Positions 17,016 through 26,711 of a stretch of 58,263 nt of DNA are shown here, piece after piece. The notes below the pieces were generated by a model. It searched no databases. It was not told where the DNA came from and was given only the letters and a program-made list of their open reading frames with translations. The translations under genes were made by a program, and so were the position numbers. The first letter of the stretch is position 1. Each line of letters starts with the position of its first letter. Origin of the DNA: Caulobacteraceae bacterium (GTDB lineage Bacteria > Pseudomonadota > Alphaproteobacteria > Caulobacterales > Caulobacteraceae); contig JAFBAO010000028.1 in NCBI GenBank assembly GCA_019247715.1, forward strand, positions 1-58,263. Reading direction: 5' to 3'.

Positions 17016-17096
17016 TCAGTCGAAGCGGCCGAACTCGTAACGATTGAGCGCGGCGATGGCGGCGATGAAGATGATGATGGCGTAGATGCCTTCCAT
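17016..17096 (-). CDS. 26-residue single-pass membrane microprotein
   Basis: A short ATG-to-TGA frame of 27 codons. The protein is one hydrophobic helix, GIYAIIIFIAAIAALN, followed by a polar tail RYEFGRFD. A clear ribosome-binding site (GAGGGG) lies five bases upstream, and the stop is seven bases before the GTG of the SDR gene, so it is the first gene of the microprotein-SDR-folB-DUF4870 run. The isoleucine-rich helix and aromatic/charged tail look selected rather than random in such GC-rich DNA. Function unknown; membrane insertion is predicted. Confidence 0.6.
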   Translation of the reverse strand: MEGIYAIIIFIAAIAALNRYEFGRFD

Positions 17097-17177
17097 GGGC
17101 CCCTCGGCGCGGCGGTTTCGCCGGCTTTAGCGGCCGGCGCCCCTGACGGCAAGCTTGAGAGCCGCTAGGAGAAGAGG

Positions 17178-17684
17178 ATGCCCTGGCGCCGCCGCTTCCG
17201 ACCCTTCGTACAGCCCTTCTACCGGGCCTACTGGCGCGTGAGCCGCGGCATGACGCTGGGCGTGCGGGCGGTGGTGGTCAACGCCGAGGGCGAGGTCCTC
17301 TTGGTGGAGCACACCTATTCGCACGGCTGGCACCTGCCGGGCGGCGGCGTGGAGCGGGGCGAAACGGTCGAGGCGGCGCTGGCGCGCGAGCTCGTGGAGG
17401 AGGCCGGCGTGGTCATGAACGGGCCGCCGACCCTGGTGGGAGTGCGCGACAACTACGCGGCGTTCCACGGCGACCACGTGGTCTGCTTCCGGATCGACCG
17501 CTGGACACGGGGAGAGGCGACCTCCCGCGGCGAGATCCTCCACACCTGCTGGGCCGCGCCCGACGCCTTGCCGCCAGGCGTCTCCAGGCTGACGCGAGTC
17601 TTCATCCTCCAGGCGGCGGGCTCGCTCTCGCCGGGGGCGAGAATCGGAGAGCCGCCCCCTTTGCGCCGAGGCGGCGATCACTAA
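17178..17684 (+). CDS. Nudix hydrolase
   Basis: A 168-residue pyrophosphohydrolase. The Nudix box is complete: GGGVERGETVEAALARELVE followed by EAGV, with the metal-binding REXXEE arrangement. The opening YRAYWRVSRGMTLGVRAVVV and the EVLLVEHTYSHGWHLPGG strand precede it, a layout common in Caulobacterales Nudix proteins. The substrate (a nucleoside diphosphate linked to a moiety X) cannot be read from sequence. It ends 64 bases before the aldehyde dehydrogenase gene on the same strand, so co-transcription is possible. Confidence 0.88.
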   Translation: MPWRRRFRPFVQPFYRAYWRVSRGMTLGVRAVVVNAEGEVLLVEHTYSHGWHLPGGGVERGETVEAALARELVEEAGVVMNGPPTLVGVRDNYAAFHGDHVVCFRIDRWTRGEATSRGEILHTCWAAPDALPPGVSRLTRVFILQAAGSLSPGARIGEPPPLRRGGDH

Positions 17685-17748
17685 TATGCCGGCCAAAATC
17701 CGGTCCTGAGACGGCGCTGCGCCGCAGATATCCCCCAAGGAGACCCGT

Positions 17749-19182
17749 ATGCGCGAGTACCTGAAGTTCTACATCGACGGCGAATGGGTCGATCCTGCCG
17801 CGCCCCGGACCTTGGCGGTGGTCAACCCCGCCACCGAAGAGGTCGCCGGCCACATCTCCGCCGGCTCGGCCGCCGACGTCGACAAGGCCGTCGCCGCCGC
17901 GCGCCGCGCCTTCGAAAGCTACGCGCGCACCAGCCGCGAAGACCGCCTCGAACTGCTGCAGCGGATCCTCGCCGAATACCAGAAGCGGTTCGGCGACATC
18001 GCCCACGCGATCACCGAGGAGATGGGCGCGCCGGCCAGCCTCGCCCAGCGGGCCCAGGCGGCCATGGGGCTCACCCATCTCAACGGCGCCATCGAGGCGC
18101 TGAAAGGCTTCAAGTTCGACGAGGATCGCGGAACCACCCGCATCGTCAAAGAGCCGGTTGGCGTGTGCGGGATGATCACCCCCTGGAACTGGCCGATCAA
18201 CCAGATCGTCTGCAAGGTCGCGCCGGCGCTCGCCACCGGCTGCACGATGGTGCTGAAGCCCTCGGAGGAGGCGCCCTTCTCGGCTCAGATCTGGGCCGAG
18301 GTGCTGCACGCCGCCGGCGTGCCGGCCGGGGTCTTCAACATGATCCAGGGCACAGGGCCGGAGGTGGGCGCGGCCATCGCCGCCCATCCCGGGATCGATA
18401 TGGTGTCCTTCACCGGCTCAACCCGGGCCGGCATCGAAGTGGCCAAGGCCGCCGCCCCGACCGTGAAGCGCGTGGCCCAGGAGCTGGGCGGCAAGAGCCC
18501 GAACATCATCCTCGAGGACGCCGACCTGAAGCGCGCCGTGGGCGGCGGGGTCAGGACGGTGATGAACAACTCCGGCCAGTCCTGCAACGCGCCTACCCGC
18601 ATGCTCGTGCCCTCTCGGCGGATGGACGAGGTGATCGCCATCGCCAAGGAGGCGGCCGAGGCCACCACCGTGGGCGATCCCAACGGCAACGCCACCATCG
18701 GCCCGGTGGTCAACAAGACCCAGTGGGAAAAGATCCAGCGGCTGATCAAGGCCGGGATCGACGAAGGCGCGACCCTGGTCACCGGCGGCCTCGGCCGGCC
18801 CGAGGGGCTGGAGAAGGGCTACTACGTGAAGCCCACCGTCTTCGCCCACGTGAAGAACGACATGACCATCGCCCGCGAGGAGATCTTCGGGCCGGTGGTG
18901 TCGGTCCTGGGCTACGAGAACGTCGACGAGGCGGTGAGGATCGGCAACGACACCGAATACGGCCTGGCCGCTTACGTCTCGGGCGGCGACCTCGACAAGG
19001 TCCGCGAGGTCGCCTCGCGCCTGCGCGCCGGCCAGGTGTGCCTGAACGGCACGGCCGACTACAGCGCACCGTTCGGCGGCTACAAGATGAGCGGCAACGG
19101 CCGCGAGTGGGGCGAGTACGGCTTCCACGAATATCTCGAGGTCAAGGCCGTCACCGGCTTCTCGCCCAAGCAGGCGGCCTAG
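17749..19182 (+). CDS. NAD(P)-dependent aldehyde dehydrogenase
   Basis: A 477-residue enzyme of the ALDH superfamily that oxidises aldehydes to carboxylic acids. The oxyanion asparagine is in ITPWNWPINQI. The nucleotide-binding lysine/glutamate region is TMVLKPSEEAPFSA, followed by FTGSTRAGIEVAK. The general-base Glu is in KRVAQELGGKSPNIIL, the catalytic Cys in NNSGQSCNAPTRMLVP, and EEIFGPVVSVLGY is present. It belongs to the broad-specificity branch with no substrate evident. An ATG follows AAGGAG. It is followed by a hairpin and faces the convergent amidohydrolase gene. Confidence 0.92.
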   Translation: MREYLKFYIDGEWVDPAAPRTLAVVNPATEEVAGHISAGSAADVDKAVAAARRAFESYARTSREDRLELLQRILAEYQKRFGDIAHAITEEMGAPASLAQRAQAAMGLTHLNGAIEALKGFKFDEDRGTTRIVKEPVGVCGMITPWNWPINQIVCKVAPALATGCTMVLKPSEEAPFSAQIWAEVLHAAGVPAGVFNMIQGTGPEVGAAIAAHPGIDMVSFTGSTRAGIEVAKAAAPTVKRVAQELGGKSPNIILEDADLKRAVGGGVRTVMNNSGQSCNAPTRMLVPSRRMDEVIAIAKEAAEATTVGDPNGNATIGPVVNKTQWEKIQRLIKAGIDEGATLVTGGLGRPEGLEKGYYVKPTVFAHVKNDMTIAREEIFGPVVSVLGYENVDEAVRIGNDTEYGLAAYVSGGDLDKVREVASRLRAGQVCLNGTADYSAPFGGYKMSGNGREWGEYGFHEYLEVKAVTGFSPKQAA

Positions 19183-19208
19183 CAGACCAATCCGAAATCC
19201 CCTTCAGT

Positions 19209-19238
19209 AGCCCTCTCCCCGCTTGCGGGGAGAGGGCT
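19209..19238. terminator. Perfect hairpin between convergent genes, repeat-like
   Basis: A 12-base arm AGCCCTCTCCCC pairs perfectly with its complement across a six-base loop GCTTGC, followed by GGGTGAGGGGA. This sequence type is widely dispersed in alphaproteobacterial intergenic regions. Here it sits between two converging gene ends and probably ends both transcripts, although no T-run follows. Confidence 0.6.
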
Positions 19239-19254
19239 GGGTGAGGGGACGTTG

Positions 19255-20979
19255 CTACGCGTTCGCCGGCCCCGCCTGCGCCCCGCGCACCAGCCGCCCC
19301 GGCAGGGCGCCGGTCGCCTCGCCGTCGCGGTAGGTGATCTCGCCGGCCACCATCGTCGCCGCGTAGCCGCTGGCGCGCTGGATGAGGCGGCGCCCGCCGG
19401 CCGGCAGGTCGTAGACCACTTCCGGCGCGTGCAAGGTGAGCTGCTCGTGGTCGATGACGTTGAGGTCGGCCCGGTAGCCGGGCGCGATCCGGCCGCGGTC
19501 GAGGAGCCCCACCGCGCGGGCCGTCTCCAGGCACTGGCCGCGGAAGACCTGCTCCAGCTTCAGCTTGGGTCCGCGGGTGCGGTCGCGGGCCCAGTGGGTG
19601 AGCAGGGTGGTCGGGAAGCTTCCGTCGCAGATCTGGCCCACGTGGGCGCCGCCGTCGGAAAGCCCCGGCACCGTCTGCGGGTGGCTCAGCATGGCGTAGG
19701 CCGGACCCAGGTCGCCCTCGGCGTAGTTGAGGGTGGGCGCGTAGATCATGCCGCGGCCATCGCCCTCGAGCATGAGGTCGAGGGCCACCTCCTCGGGAAG
19801 CAGGCCGTGGCGCGCGGCGATCGCGGTCACGGTGTTTTCCGGCAACGGCTCGTAGTCGGGGACATCGCCCATCGGATACATCCGTGAGAAGTTCCGTACC
19901 GCGCCCCGGCCCGGCTTCTCGGGCTTCATAGCGAAGAGGCGGGCTCGGAATTCGGGGTTCCTGAGGAGCGCCACCCGCTCGGCGAGCGGGCGGCCGGCGA
20001 TCTCCTTGTAGACCGGATAATGGTTGAAGGGATTGTCGGTAAGCTCCAGGCCGAGCACGTGGCCCACCGGCCGGACCGCCGCCTGCGCCCGCATCGGCAG
20101 GCCTTCGGCGGCCGCCTCGGCGAGCAGGCGCAGCTGGGTCTTGTAGAACTGCGGCTTCAGCGGGTTCTGGGCCAGCGAGAAGGAGAGCGGCCGCCCGGAC
20201 CGCTCCACGATCCGCCGCAGCATGGCGAAATCGGCCTCCTCGGCGTCGAAGTCGATGACCACCTGCAGCACGCCCCTGCCGGCCTCCGCGAGGCCCAGCG
20301 CGATGCCGGTCAGCTCCTCCTCGCCGGCGGTGAGGGTGGGGATGTGGCTGCCGTCGCTGGCCTTGTGGTTGATGGTCCGCGAGGTGGAGAAGCCGAGCGC
20401 CCCAGCCTCGGCCGCGGCCCGAGCGATCTGCGCCATCGCCGCCACGTCGGCCGCCGTGGCCGGCTCGCGGTTCGCGCCCCGCTCGCCCATCACGAACACC
20501 CGCAGCGCCGAGTGCGGCAGCTGGGAGCCTATGTCCACGTCGAACCGCCGCGGCGCCAGGGAGGCGAGGTAGTCGGGATAGCTCTCCCAGTTCCAGGGCA
20601 GGCCCTCGGAGAGGATGGGGAAGGGGATGTCCTCCACCCCTTCCATCAGGCGCACCAGCCGGTCGTGGTCGTCCGGACGGCAAGGCGCGAAGCCGACGCC
20701 GCAATTGCCCATCACCACCGTGGTGACCCCATGCCAGGAGGAGGGCTGCATGCGCTCGTCCCAGGTGGCCTGGCCGTCGTAGTGGGTGTGGATGTCCACG
20801 AACCCCGGGGCCACGATCTTGCCCCGCGCGTCGATTTCCTCGGCGCCGGCGCCGGCGAGCCCCGCGGCCACGGCGGCGATGCGGCCGTCCTTCACCGCCA
20901 CGTCCGCCTCGACGGGGGCGCCGCCCGCGCCATCGTAGACGAGGCCGCCGCGGATCACGACGTCGTAGGGGCGTTCCAT
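19255..20979 (-). CDS. N-acyl-D-amino-acid deacylase-type amidohydrolase
   Basis: A 574-residue amidohydrolase of the D-aminoacylase/dihydroorotase-like group. The metal site begins with [20 protein letters not shown] (HxH). [15 protein letters not shown] carries the metal-bridging cysteine typical of D-aminoacylases, and the late Asp ligand is in [14 protein letters not shown]. The N-terminal [20 protein letters not shown] and the C-terminal [17 protein letters not shown] are the usual beta-sandwich parts. It probably hydrolyses an N-acyl or cyclic amide; the substrate is unknown. I chose the ATG at 20979, with GGGAG eight bases upstream, over the ATG two codons earlier. It is divergent from the methyltransferase gene. 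Confidence 0.85.
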   Translation of the reverse strand: MERPYDVVIRGGLVYDGAGGAPVEADVAVKDGRIAAVAAGLAGAGAEEIDARGKIVAPGFVDIHTHYDGQATWDERMQPSSWHGVTTVVMGNCGVGFAPCRPDDHDRLVRLMEGVEDIPFPILSEGLPWNWESYPDYLASLAPRRFDVDIGSQLPHSALRVFVMGERGANREPATAADVAAMAQIARAAAEAGALGFSTSRTINHKASDGSHIPTLTAGEEELTGIALGLAEAGRGVLQVVIDFDAEEADFAMLRRIVERSGRPLSFSLAQNPLKPQFYKTQLRLLAEAAAEGLPMRAQAAVRPVGHVLGLELTDNPFNHYPVYKEIAGRPLAERVALLRNPEFRARLFAMKPEKPGRGAVRNFSRMYPMGDVPDYEPLPENTVTAIAARHGLLPEEVALDLMLEGDGRGMIYAPTLNYAEGDLGPAYAMLSHPQTVPGLSDGGAHVGQICDGSFPTTLLTHWARDRTRGPKLKLEQVFRGQCLETARAVGLLDRGRIAPGYRADLNVIDHEQLTLHAPEVVYDLPAGGRRLIQRASGYAATMVAGEITYRDGEATGALPGRLVRGAQAGPANA

Positions 20980-21115
20980 GGCCATCACTCCCGGCTTTTC
21001 GGGCCACATCCCGCCGATCGCGCCGCCGCGTCAAGCGCCGAAGCGCGGCGGCTGTGACGCCTGGGGCCGCCGTTCGACTCATCGGCCGGGCCGAATCCCC
21101 CTATAGTCCTCGTTT

Positions 21116-22228
21116 GTGAATCGCGGGGCCTTCACCTTTTACGAATTCTTCGCCGGCGGCGGCATGGCGCGCCTGGGTCTTGGCGAGACCTGGCGCTGCC
21201 TGTTCGCCAACGACTTCGATCCCCGCAAGGCGGCGGCCTACCGGGCGAACTTCGGCGGCGAGGATTTCCACCAGGGCGACGTCTGGGGCTTGCATCCGGC
21301 CGACGCGCCGGGGCGCGCCGACCTCGCCTGGGCCTCCAGCCCCTGCCAGGACCTCAGCCTCGCTGGCGCGCGGGCGGGTCTCGCCGGAGACCGCTCGTCG
21401 GCCTTCTTCGGCTTCTGGTGGCTCATGGAGGCGCTGGCCGGCCAGGACCGTGCGCCGCGCGCCATCGTGATCGAGAACGTGGCCGGGCTCTTCACCTCGC
21501 GCCGCGGGCGCGACTTGGAGGCCGTCTGCGCGGCGCTGGCCGGCGCCGGCTACCGGTTCGGGGCGCTGGAGATCGACGCGGCCCTCTATCTTCCCCAGTC
21601 GCGGACCCGCTGCGTGGTCATCGCCACCCTGGAGGCGCCGCCCGCTCGCCTGGTCGGGCAGGTCCCGGGCCGGGCGGTCGCCGAGGCCAAGGCGCGGCTG
21701 CCGGCGGCCCTCAAGGCGCGCTGGATCGATTGGCGCCTCGCGCCGCCGCCGCGCCGCAACTGCGACCTCGCCGCCCTGCTCGAGCCGGACGAGGCGGTGC
21801 GCTGGCGCACGGCGGGCGAGACCGCGGCTCTGATCGCCCAGATGGACGGGGCGAACCTGCTGCGGCTGGAGGCGGCGCTGGCCAGCGGCGAGCGACGCGT
21901 CGGGGCCGCCTTCCGCCGCATGCGCGCCGGGCGCCAGCGGACCGAGACGCGCTTCGACGGCCTGGCCGGTTGCCTGCGCACGCCGGGCGGCGGCTCCTCG
22001 CGCCAGTTCATCCTGGTGGCGGAGGCGGGCGAGGTGCGCAGCCGCCTCCTCAGCCCCCGGGAGGCGGCCCGGCTGATGGGCTTGCCGGACAGCTACCGCC
22101 TGCCGGGCGCCGCCACCGCGGGCCTGCATCTGGCCGGCGACGGCGTGGCGGTCCCGATGGTGCGCCATCTCGCCGCCGAGATCCTGGAGCCGCTGCTGGC
22201 GCCAGAGCCTTCCCGGGCGGCGGCATAA
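21116..22228 (+). CDS. C5-cytosine DNA methyltransferase
   Basis: A 370-residue SAM-dependent enzyme forming 5-methylcytosine. Motif I is FYEFFAGGGMARLGLGETW, motif IV with the catalytic cysteine is WASSPCQDLSLAGARAG, motif VI is AIVIENVAGL, and motif VIII is LPQSRTRCVVIA. Motifs IX and X are near the C-terminus (RLLSPREAARLMGLPDSYRL and a final GDGVAVPMVRHLAAEIL). The target recognition region (about 210-290) is short and does not reveal the site. No restriction partner is adjacent, so it is either solitary or paired with the Vsr endonuclease gene one gene downstream. GTG start after CTATAG. Confidence 0.92.
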   Translation: MNRGAFTFYEFFAGGGMARLGLGETWRCLFANDFDPRKAAAYRANFGGEDFHQGDVWGLHPADAPGRADLAWASSPCQDLSLAGARAGLAGDRSSAFFGFWWLMEALAGQDRAPRAIVIENVAGLFTSRRGRDLEAVCAALAGAGYRFGALEIDAALYLPQSRTRCVVIATLEAPPARLVGQVPGRAVAEAKARLPAALKARWIDWRLAPPPRRNCDLAALLEPDEAVRWRTAGETAALIAQMDGANLLRLEAALASGERRVGAAFRRMRAGRQRTETRFDGLAGCLRTPGGGSSRQFILVAEAGEVRSRLLSPREAARLMGLPDSYRLPGAATAGLHLAGDGVAVPMVRHLAAEILEPLLAPEPSRAAA

Positions 22229-22297
22229 GCGCTTCCAATCTTCCGGCGGTCGCCTAAGGTCCCCGGCACAGGGCCTTCAGAACCGCAAGGATCCCCC

Positions 22298-23280
<983 letters not shown>

Positions 23281-23284
<4 letters not shown>

Positions 23285-23727
23285 CCACCGACGTCTACGG
23301 CCCGGAGAAGCGCTCGGCGGTGATGCGCCAGGTGAAGGGGCGCGACACCCGCCCCGAGCGCCAGGTGCGGCGGCTGATCTGGAACCTGGGCGGCCGCTAC
23401 AGGCTGCATCGCGCCGACCTGCCGGGCAAGCCGGACATCGTGCTTGCCGGCCGTCGGCTCGCGGTCTTCGTGCACGGCTGCTTCTGGCACGGCCACGACT
23501 GCGCCAGAGGCGCCCGGGTCCCGAAGGCCAACCGCGACTACTGGCTCACCAAGGTCGCCCGCAACCGCGCCCGGGATCAGGCGGCGCGCGCGGCTCTAGA
23601 GGCCGCGGGCTGGCGAGTGGAGACCGTCTGGGAGTGCGAGCTGAAGGACGCCGAGGCGCTGGCGGCGCGGGTGGGGCGCTGGCTCGGCAGTGGAGGAAGC
23701 TCATGCAGAAATACACATGGACGTTGA
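23281..23727 (+). CDS. vsr: Very short patch repair endonuclease
   Basis: Vsr nicks 5' of the thymine in T:G mismatches that arise when 5-methylcytosine deaminates. The 148-residue protein shows [20 protein letters not shown] (family opening), the metal Asp in [20 protein letters not shown], the catalytic/structural CFWHGHDC with its zinc-site His and Cys, and [17 protein letters not shown]. It starts at TTG 23281, sharing four bases with the cysK stop. Its substrate mismatches are presumably made by the methyltransferase encoded just before cysK. The 3' end overlaps the next gene by 25 bases. Confidence 0.92.
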
Positions 23728-24407
23728 TAGGACCCCCTGACGTCGATCGGCGGCGGTTCCAGGATTTCGTCCGCGGCGGCTTGGCGAGGAACGCCGCCGA
23801 GCGCGTGGCGGGGGTGATTTCGGCGTCCGTGACGCTCCAGGAGATCGACGCCTATTCGAGCGCCGGCGTTCGGCTCGGCGAGGGCGAGCGGCCGGTCGAT
23901 GCGGTGCTGGAGGTCACCTCTTCCCGGTCCTTTGGGCCGGTCAGGGAGGCGAACGCGTACCTGTCGGCGAACTGCGGCCACGTCCAGGGCTGGCGGATGC
24001 ACCCGACCTCGATCTTCGACGCCAGCGCGCCCGTCCGGCCCGGAGCGCGCTCGCCCTGGCCGCAGGCGATCTACTTCAACCAGCGCCTGGACGGAACGAC
24101 GCCTGAGCACTTCGACCGCAACTGGTACGTCCACGCGGGGCATCTCGACGGGAATGAGGCCGAGAGCGACCAGTCGCGGGCCATCCAGGCCGAGCGCGCG
24201 GCCGGGTCGCCCGGCGGGCGCTACATCCAGAACCGGGTGATCGAGCCGGTCACGCCGACCGCCTGGGTGACGCACGCCTACGCACAGATCGTCAGCCCGG
24301 CCTTCGTGGGCGCTTTGGGCGCCCGCCACGCGCCGCGTCACGGCGAGGCGGTGTTCGGGGAATGGCCGCCGCTGATCGTTCAGGGATACGAGCACAGGAT
24401 CCTGTGA
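23703..24407 (+). CDS. Conserved-looking protein of unknown function, possibly EthD-like
   Basis: A 234-residue cytosolic protein with no signal peptide or membrane segment, rich in aromatics. Visible elements include [40 protein letters not shown] and a central DRNWYVHAGHLDGNEAESDQ, which resembles the loop of EthD/dimeric alpha-beta barrel proteins. VTPTAWVTHAYAQIVSPAFV comes later. The ATG at 23703 lies inside the end of vsr, so expression is linked to it. I cannot assign an enzymatic role. The repeated pattern around residues 1-90 and 130-230 could be two barrel halves. Assignment to EthD is tentative. Confidence 0.5.
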   Translation: MQKYTWTLIGPPDVDRRRFQDFVRGGLARNAAERVAGVISASVTLQEIDAYSSAGVRLGEGERPVDAVLEVTSSRSFGPVREANAYLSANCGHVQGWRMHPTSIFDASAPVRPGARSPWPQAIYFNQRLDGTTPEHFDRNWYVHAGHLDGNEAESDQSRAIQAERAAGSPGGRYIQNRVIEPVTPTAWVTHAYAQIVSPAFVGALGARHAPRHGEAVFGEWPPLIVQGYEHRIL

Positions 24408-24494
24408 TCGCCCCCCGGCTTGTTCCGGTTCGCCATTGCGACATTCGTAAGTGTTTCTGCCGGAAGCTCCCGAGCGCGAGCGAGGGGCGCCAGT

Positions 24495-25616
24495 ATGGAT
24501 GGACGTGTGCCGACGACGTGGAAGAGCGCCCGCGCCGTGCTGGCGGTAGGGGCGATCGCCTTCTTCGTGGGCGCGGCCATGGCCCGCTACGCCATGTCGT
24601 CGCCGCATGGATATCCCGACTTCCTGGTCTTCTGGACGGCGGCGCGGCACACCGCCGACCCGCTGCTCTACGATCCCGCGCATCTGACGCTCGCGGCGGG
24701 GGCCGCCACGGGTTTGTGGCCGGCGGTCGCCCTCGGCTTCACCAATCCGCCCACGTTTCTGCTGCTGATCATCCCCTTCGGCCTCCCGTCCTACCAGACG
24801 GCCTACCTGCTGTGGGCGGGGCTCTCGTGCGCCGCCCTCGTCTGGGCCAGCGCGGGTCTCGTGCGTCCGGGCTGGGCCGTGGCGATCCTGCCGTTCACCA
24901 TTCCGGTGTTGGTCGCCGCTGCTCTTGGCCAGTCGGTGCTGCTGGCGGCCTCGGCGTTCATCTTCGGCGCGGTCCGGCTCGATCGCAGCCCGCGGCTGGC
25001 CGGCGCTCTGATCGCGGCCGCCGCCTGCATCAAGCCCCAGTTGATGATCCTCAGTCCCCTCCTCCTGCTCGGCCGCTGGGGCGCCATGCGCGCCGCCATC
25101 GTGACCGGACTTCTCCTCATGGTCGCGAGCTTTTCGTTCGGTCCCGGGCGCTGGATCGAGTGGCTGGAGCAAATGCCCGGCTTCGTCCACAAAGTGCAGG
25201 GGCTCGCGGCGGCGCACAGGTTCCCGCTGGTCAGCCTGCTCAGCCCGAGCCTTCCCTTGCCGGCGAAGCTCGTAGTGATCGGCGCTGGTCTCGGGTTCGC
25301 GCTCTGGTGCTCCCGCCGCTCGCCTGCGGAGCAGATCATCGGAGTCATCTGCGGCTCGCTTTGCTGCACCCCCTACGACGCGCGGCCCGATCTGGTGGCG
25401 CTGGCGCCGAGCGGGCTCGCGTGGCTGCTGGGCGCCAACGCGTCCTGGATGAAACGCGTCACCGGGGCCGCCTTGCTGTCCGGGCTGGTGGCCTCGCCGC
25501 TAGGCGTCGCCCTGGCGATGCTGGCCGTCGCGTTGAATCAACTCGGAGGGTCGCCGTGGACCTTGCCGTTGAGGCGATCCCGGAAACCCGGCGCCGCGGC
25601 GCTGTCAGTTCCTTAA
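24495..25616 (+). CDS. GT87/DUF2029-type membrane glycosyltransferase-like protein
   Basis: A 373-residue polytopic membrane protein with about nine hydrophobic segments, for example AVLAVGAIAFFVGAAMA, FLLLIIPFGL, AAALGQSVLLAASAFIFGAV and AALLSGLVASPLGVALAML. A periplasmic acidic loop motif, GYPDFLVFWTAARH, sits after the first helix. ACIKPQLMILSPLLLLGRWG is a clear DUF2029/GT87 signature. GT-C enzymes of this class transfer sugars from polyprenyl phosphate donors at the outer face of the inner membrane. The acceptor is unknown. I chose the ATG at 24495, preceded by GAGGGGC. Confidence 0.75.
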   Translation: MDGRVPTTWKSARAVLAVGAIAFFVGAAMARYAMSSPHGYPDFLVFWTAARHTADPLLYDPAHLTLAAGAATGLWPAVALGFTNPPTFLLLIIPFGLPSYQTAYLLWAGLSCAALVWASAGLVRPGWAVAILPFTIPVLVAAALGQSVLLAASAFIFGAVRLDRSPRLAGALIAAAACIKPQLMILSPLLLLGRWGAMRAAIVTGLLLMVASFSFGPGRWIEWLEQMPGFVHKVQGLAAAHRFPLVSLLSPSLPLPAKLVVIGAGLGFALWCSRRSPAEQIIGVICGSLCCTPYDARPDLVALAPSGLAWLLGANASWMKRVTGAALLSGLVASPLGVALAMLAVALNQLGGSPWTLPLRRSRKPGAAALSVP

Positions 25617-25663
25617 CCGAACCGGCCTTCACTCGCGGGCGACACGCCCTCGTCGAGGCCCCC

Positions 25664-26587
25664 ATGCCCGCCGCCGCCCGCCGCGCGCTCCCCGCCAGCC
25701 CCACCGACGACTTCATCGCCGCCGGCTATCACGCCTTTCCGCGCGGGGTCGATGCGATCGCGGCGGCCGCTCTGCTGGCCGATGTCCGCGCCACCCGCCG
25801 TTTCGATGCGAGTCTCTTCCTCACCGAAGCCGCGTTCGACGCCGATCCGCGCTACGTGGGCGTCAATCCCGAGCCGGGACGCAACCTCCTGGAGCGGTTC
25901 GAGGACCGGCTGGGGTTCGTGGAGGCCGACCCGGGGATCGTCGCCGGCCTCACCGACCTCCTGGGCGAGGGCTACGAGATCCTGAACCGCAAGCTTGTCT
26001 GCGGCGTGCCGGCGACGTCCGTCCCCGCCTGGCTGAAGGCCCGGATCACCGACAACCCGGTGAACAACCTCGGCGCCTACGTCCGCCCAGAGTACCGGGA
26101 CGTCACCTACTTCTACGGCATCGACTTCCACCAGGACCTGATCGACTTCAAGGACCGGGAGGCCGATTTCGTCACCCTTTACGTCTACCTCCACGAGGTC
26201 GGCCCCCGCGACGCGCCCCTCTATCTCCTGGAGGGCAGCCACCGGCTGGGCGCGACGGTCTTTCCCCACCGGCTCACCCGGACCGGGGAGGCGTGGCGCT
26301 ACGCCGACGGCCGGCGCGGCGAGGCCTGGACGCTCCAGCGGATGCTCACCGGGCCGGCCGGCTTCGCGGCGGTGTGGCACGCCTGCACCCTGCACGGCAC
26401 CCAGCCGCACGCCGCCGACCATGAGCGGATCTCGCTACGCTACCTGTTCGCCAAGGGGCGCGGTCCCGCCGGCCTCGACCGGGTCAACGCCACGCTCTCG
26501 GGTCCGCTCAGGCTCGCCGACACCCGGCGCGACCTCGACGCCGCCGGCCAGGCGCGGATCAAGGCCAACAGCGTCAACCGGGCCTGA
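25664..26587 (+). CDS. PhyH-type Fe(II)/2-oxoglutarate dioxygenase
   Basis: A 307-residue protein of the phytanoyl-CoA dioxygenase group. The iron site HxD is in FYGIDFHQDLIDFKDREADF. The distal histidine is in ACTLHGTQPHAADHERISLR, where the following Arg should bind 2-oxoglutarate. DAPLYLLEGSHRLGAT is the conserved family turn. Such enzymes hydroxylate small molecules, lipids or antibiotic precursors. The substrate is unknown. I started at ATG 25664; the frame is open as far as 24362 but that is a shadow of the membrane gene. It follows the GT87 gene by 48 bases on the same strand. Confidence 0.8.
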   Translation: MPAAARRALPASPTDDFIAAGYHAFPRGVDAIAAAALLADVRATRRFDASLFLTEAAFDADPRYVGVNPEPGRNLLERFEDRLGFVEADPGIVAGLTDLLGEGYEILNRKLVCGVPATSVPAWLKARITDNPVNNLGAYVRPEYRDVTYFYGIDFHQDLIDFKDREADFVTLYVYLHEVGPRDAPLYLLEGSHRLGATVFPHRLTRTGEAWRYADGRRGEAWTLQRMLTGPAGFAAVWHACTLHGTQPHAADHERISLRYLFAKGRGPAGLDRVNATLSGPLRLADTRRDLDAAGQARIKANSVNRA

Positions 26588-26711
26588 AACAGGCCTGGGT
26601 AGGGCGTCACGAAAACGAAGACGCGAAGTCGACGCCACGGAGAGCTTGGTGCGTTCCGTGCGCTTGGGGTGAATAGGCCGTCCGCCCTGGCAAGCTTCCG
26701 GTGACCGATGC

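Noticed and set aside
19209..19250. Possible insertion-sequence end
   Set aside because: The sequence is a hairpin of a type widely dispersed in Alphaproteobacteria. No transposase or target duplication is present, so a terminator or dispersed repeat is a better explanation.
24362..26587. A single 741-codon plus-strand protein
   Set aside because: Only its last 307 residues are real (PhyH-type dioxygenase). The first part is an out-of-frame reading of the GT87 membrane protein, which has better membrane segments and family motifs.
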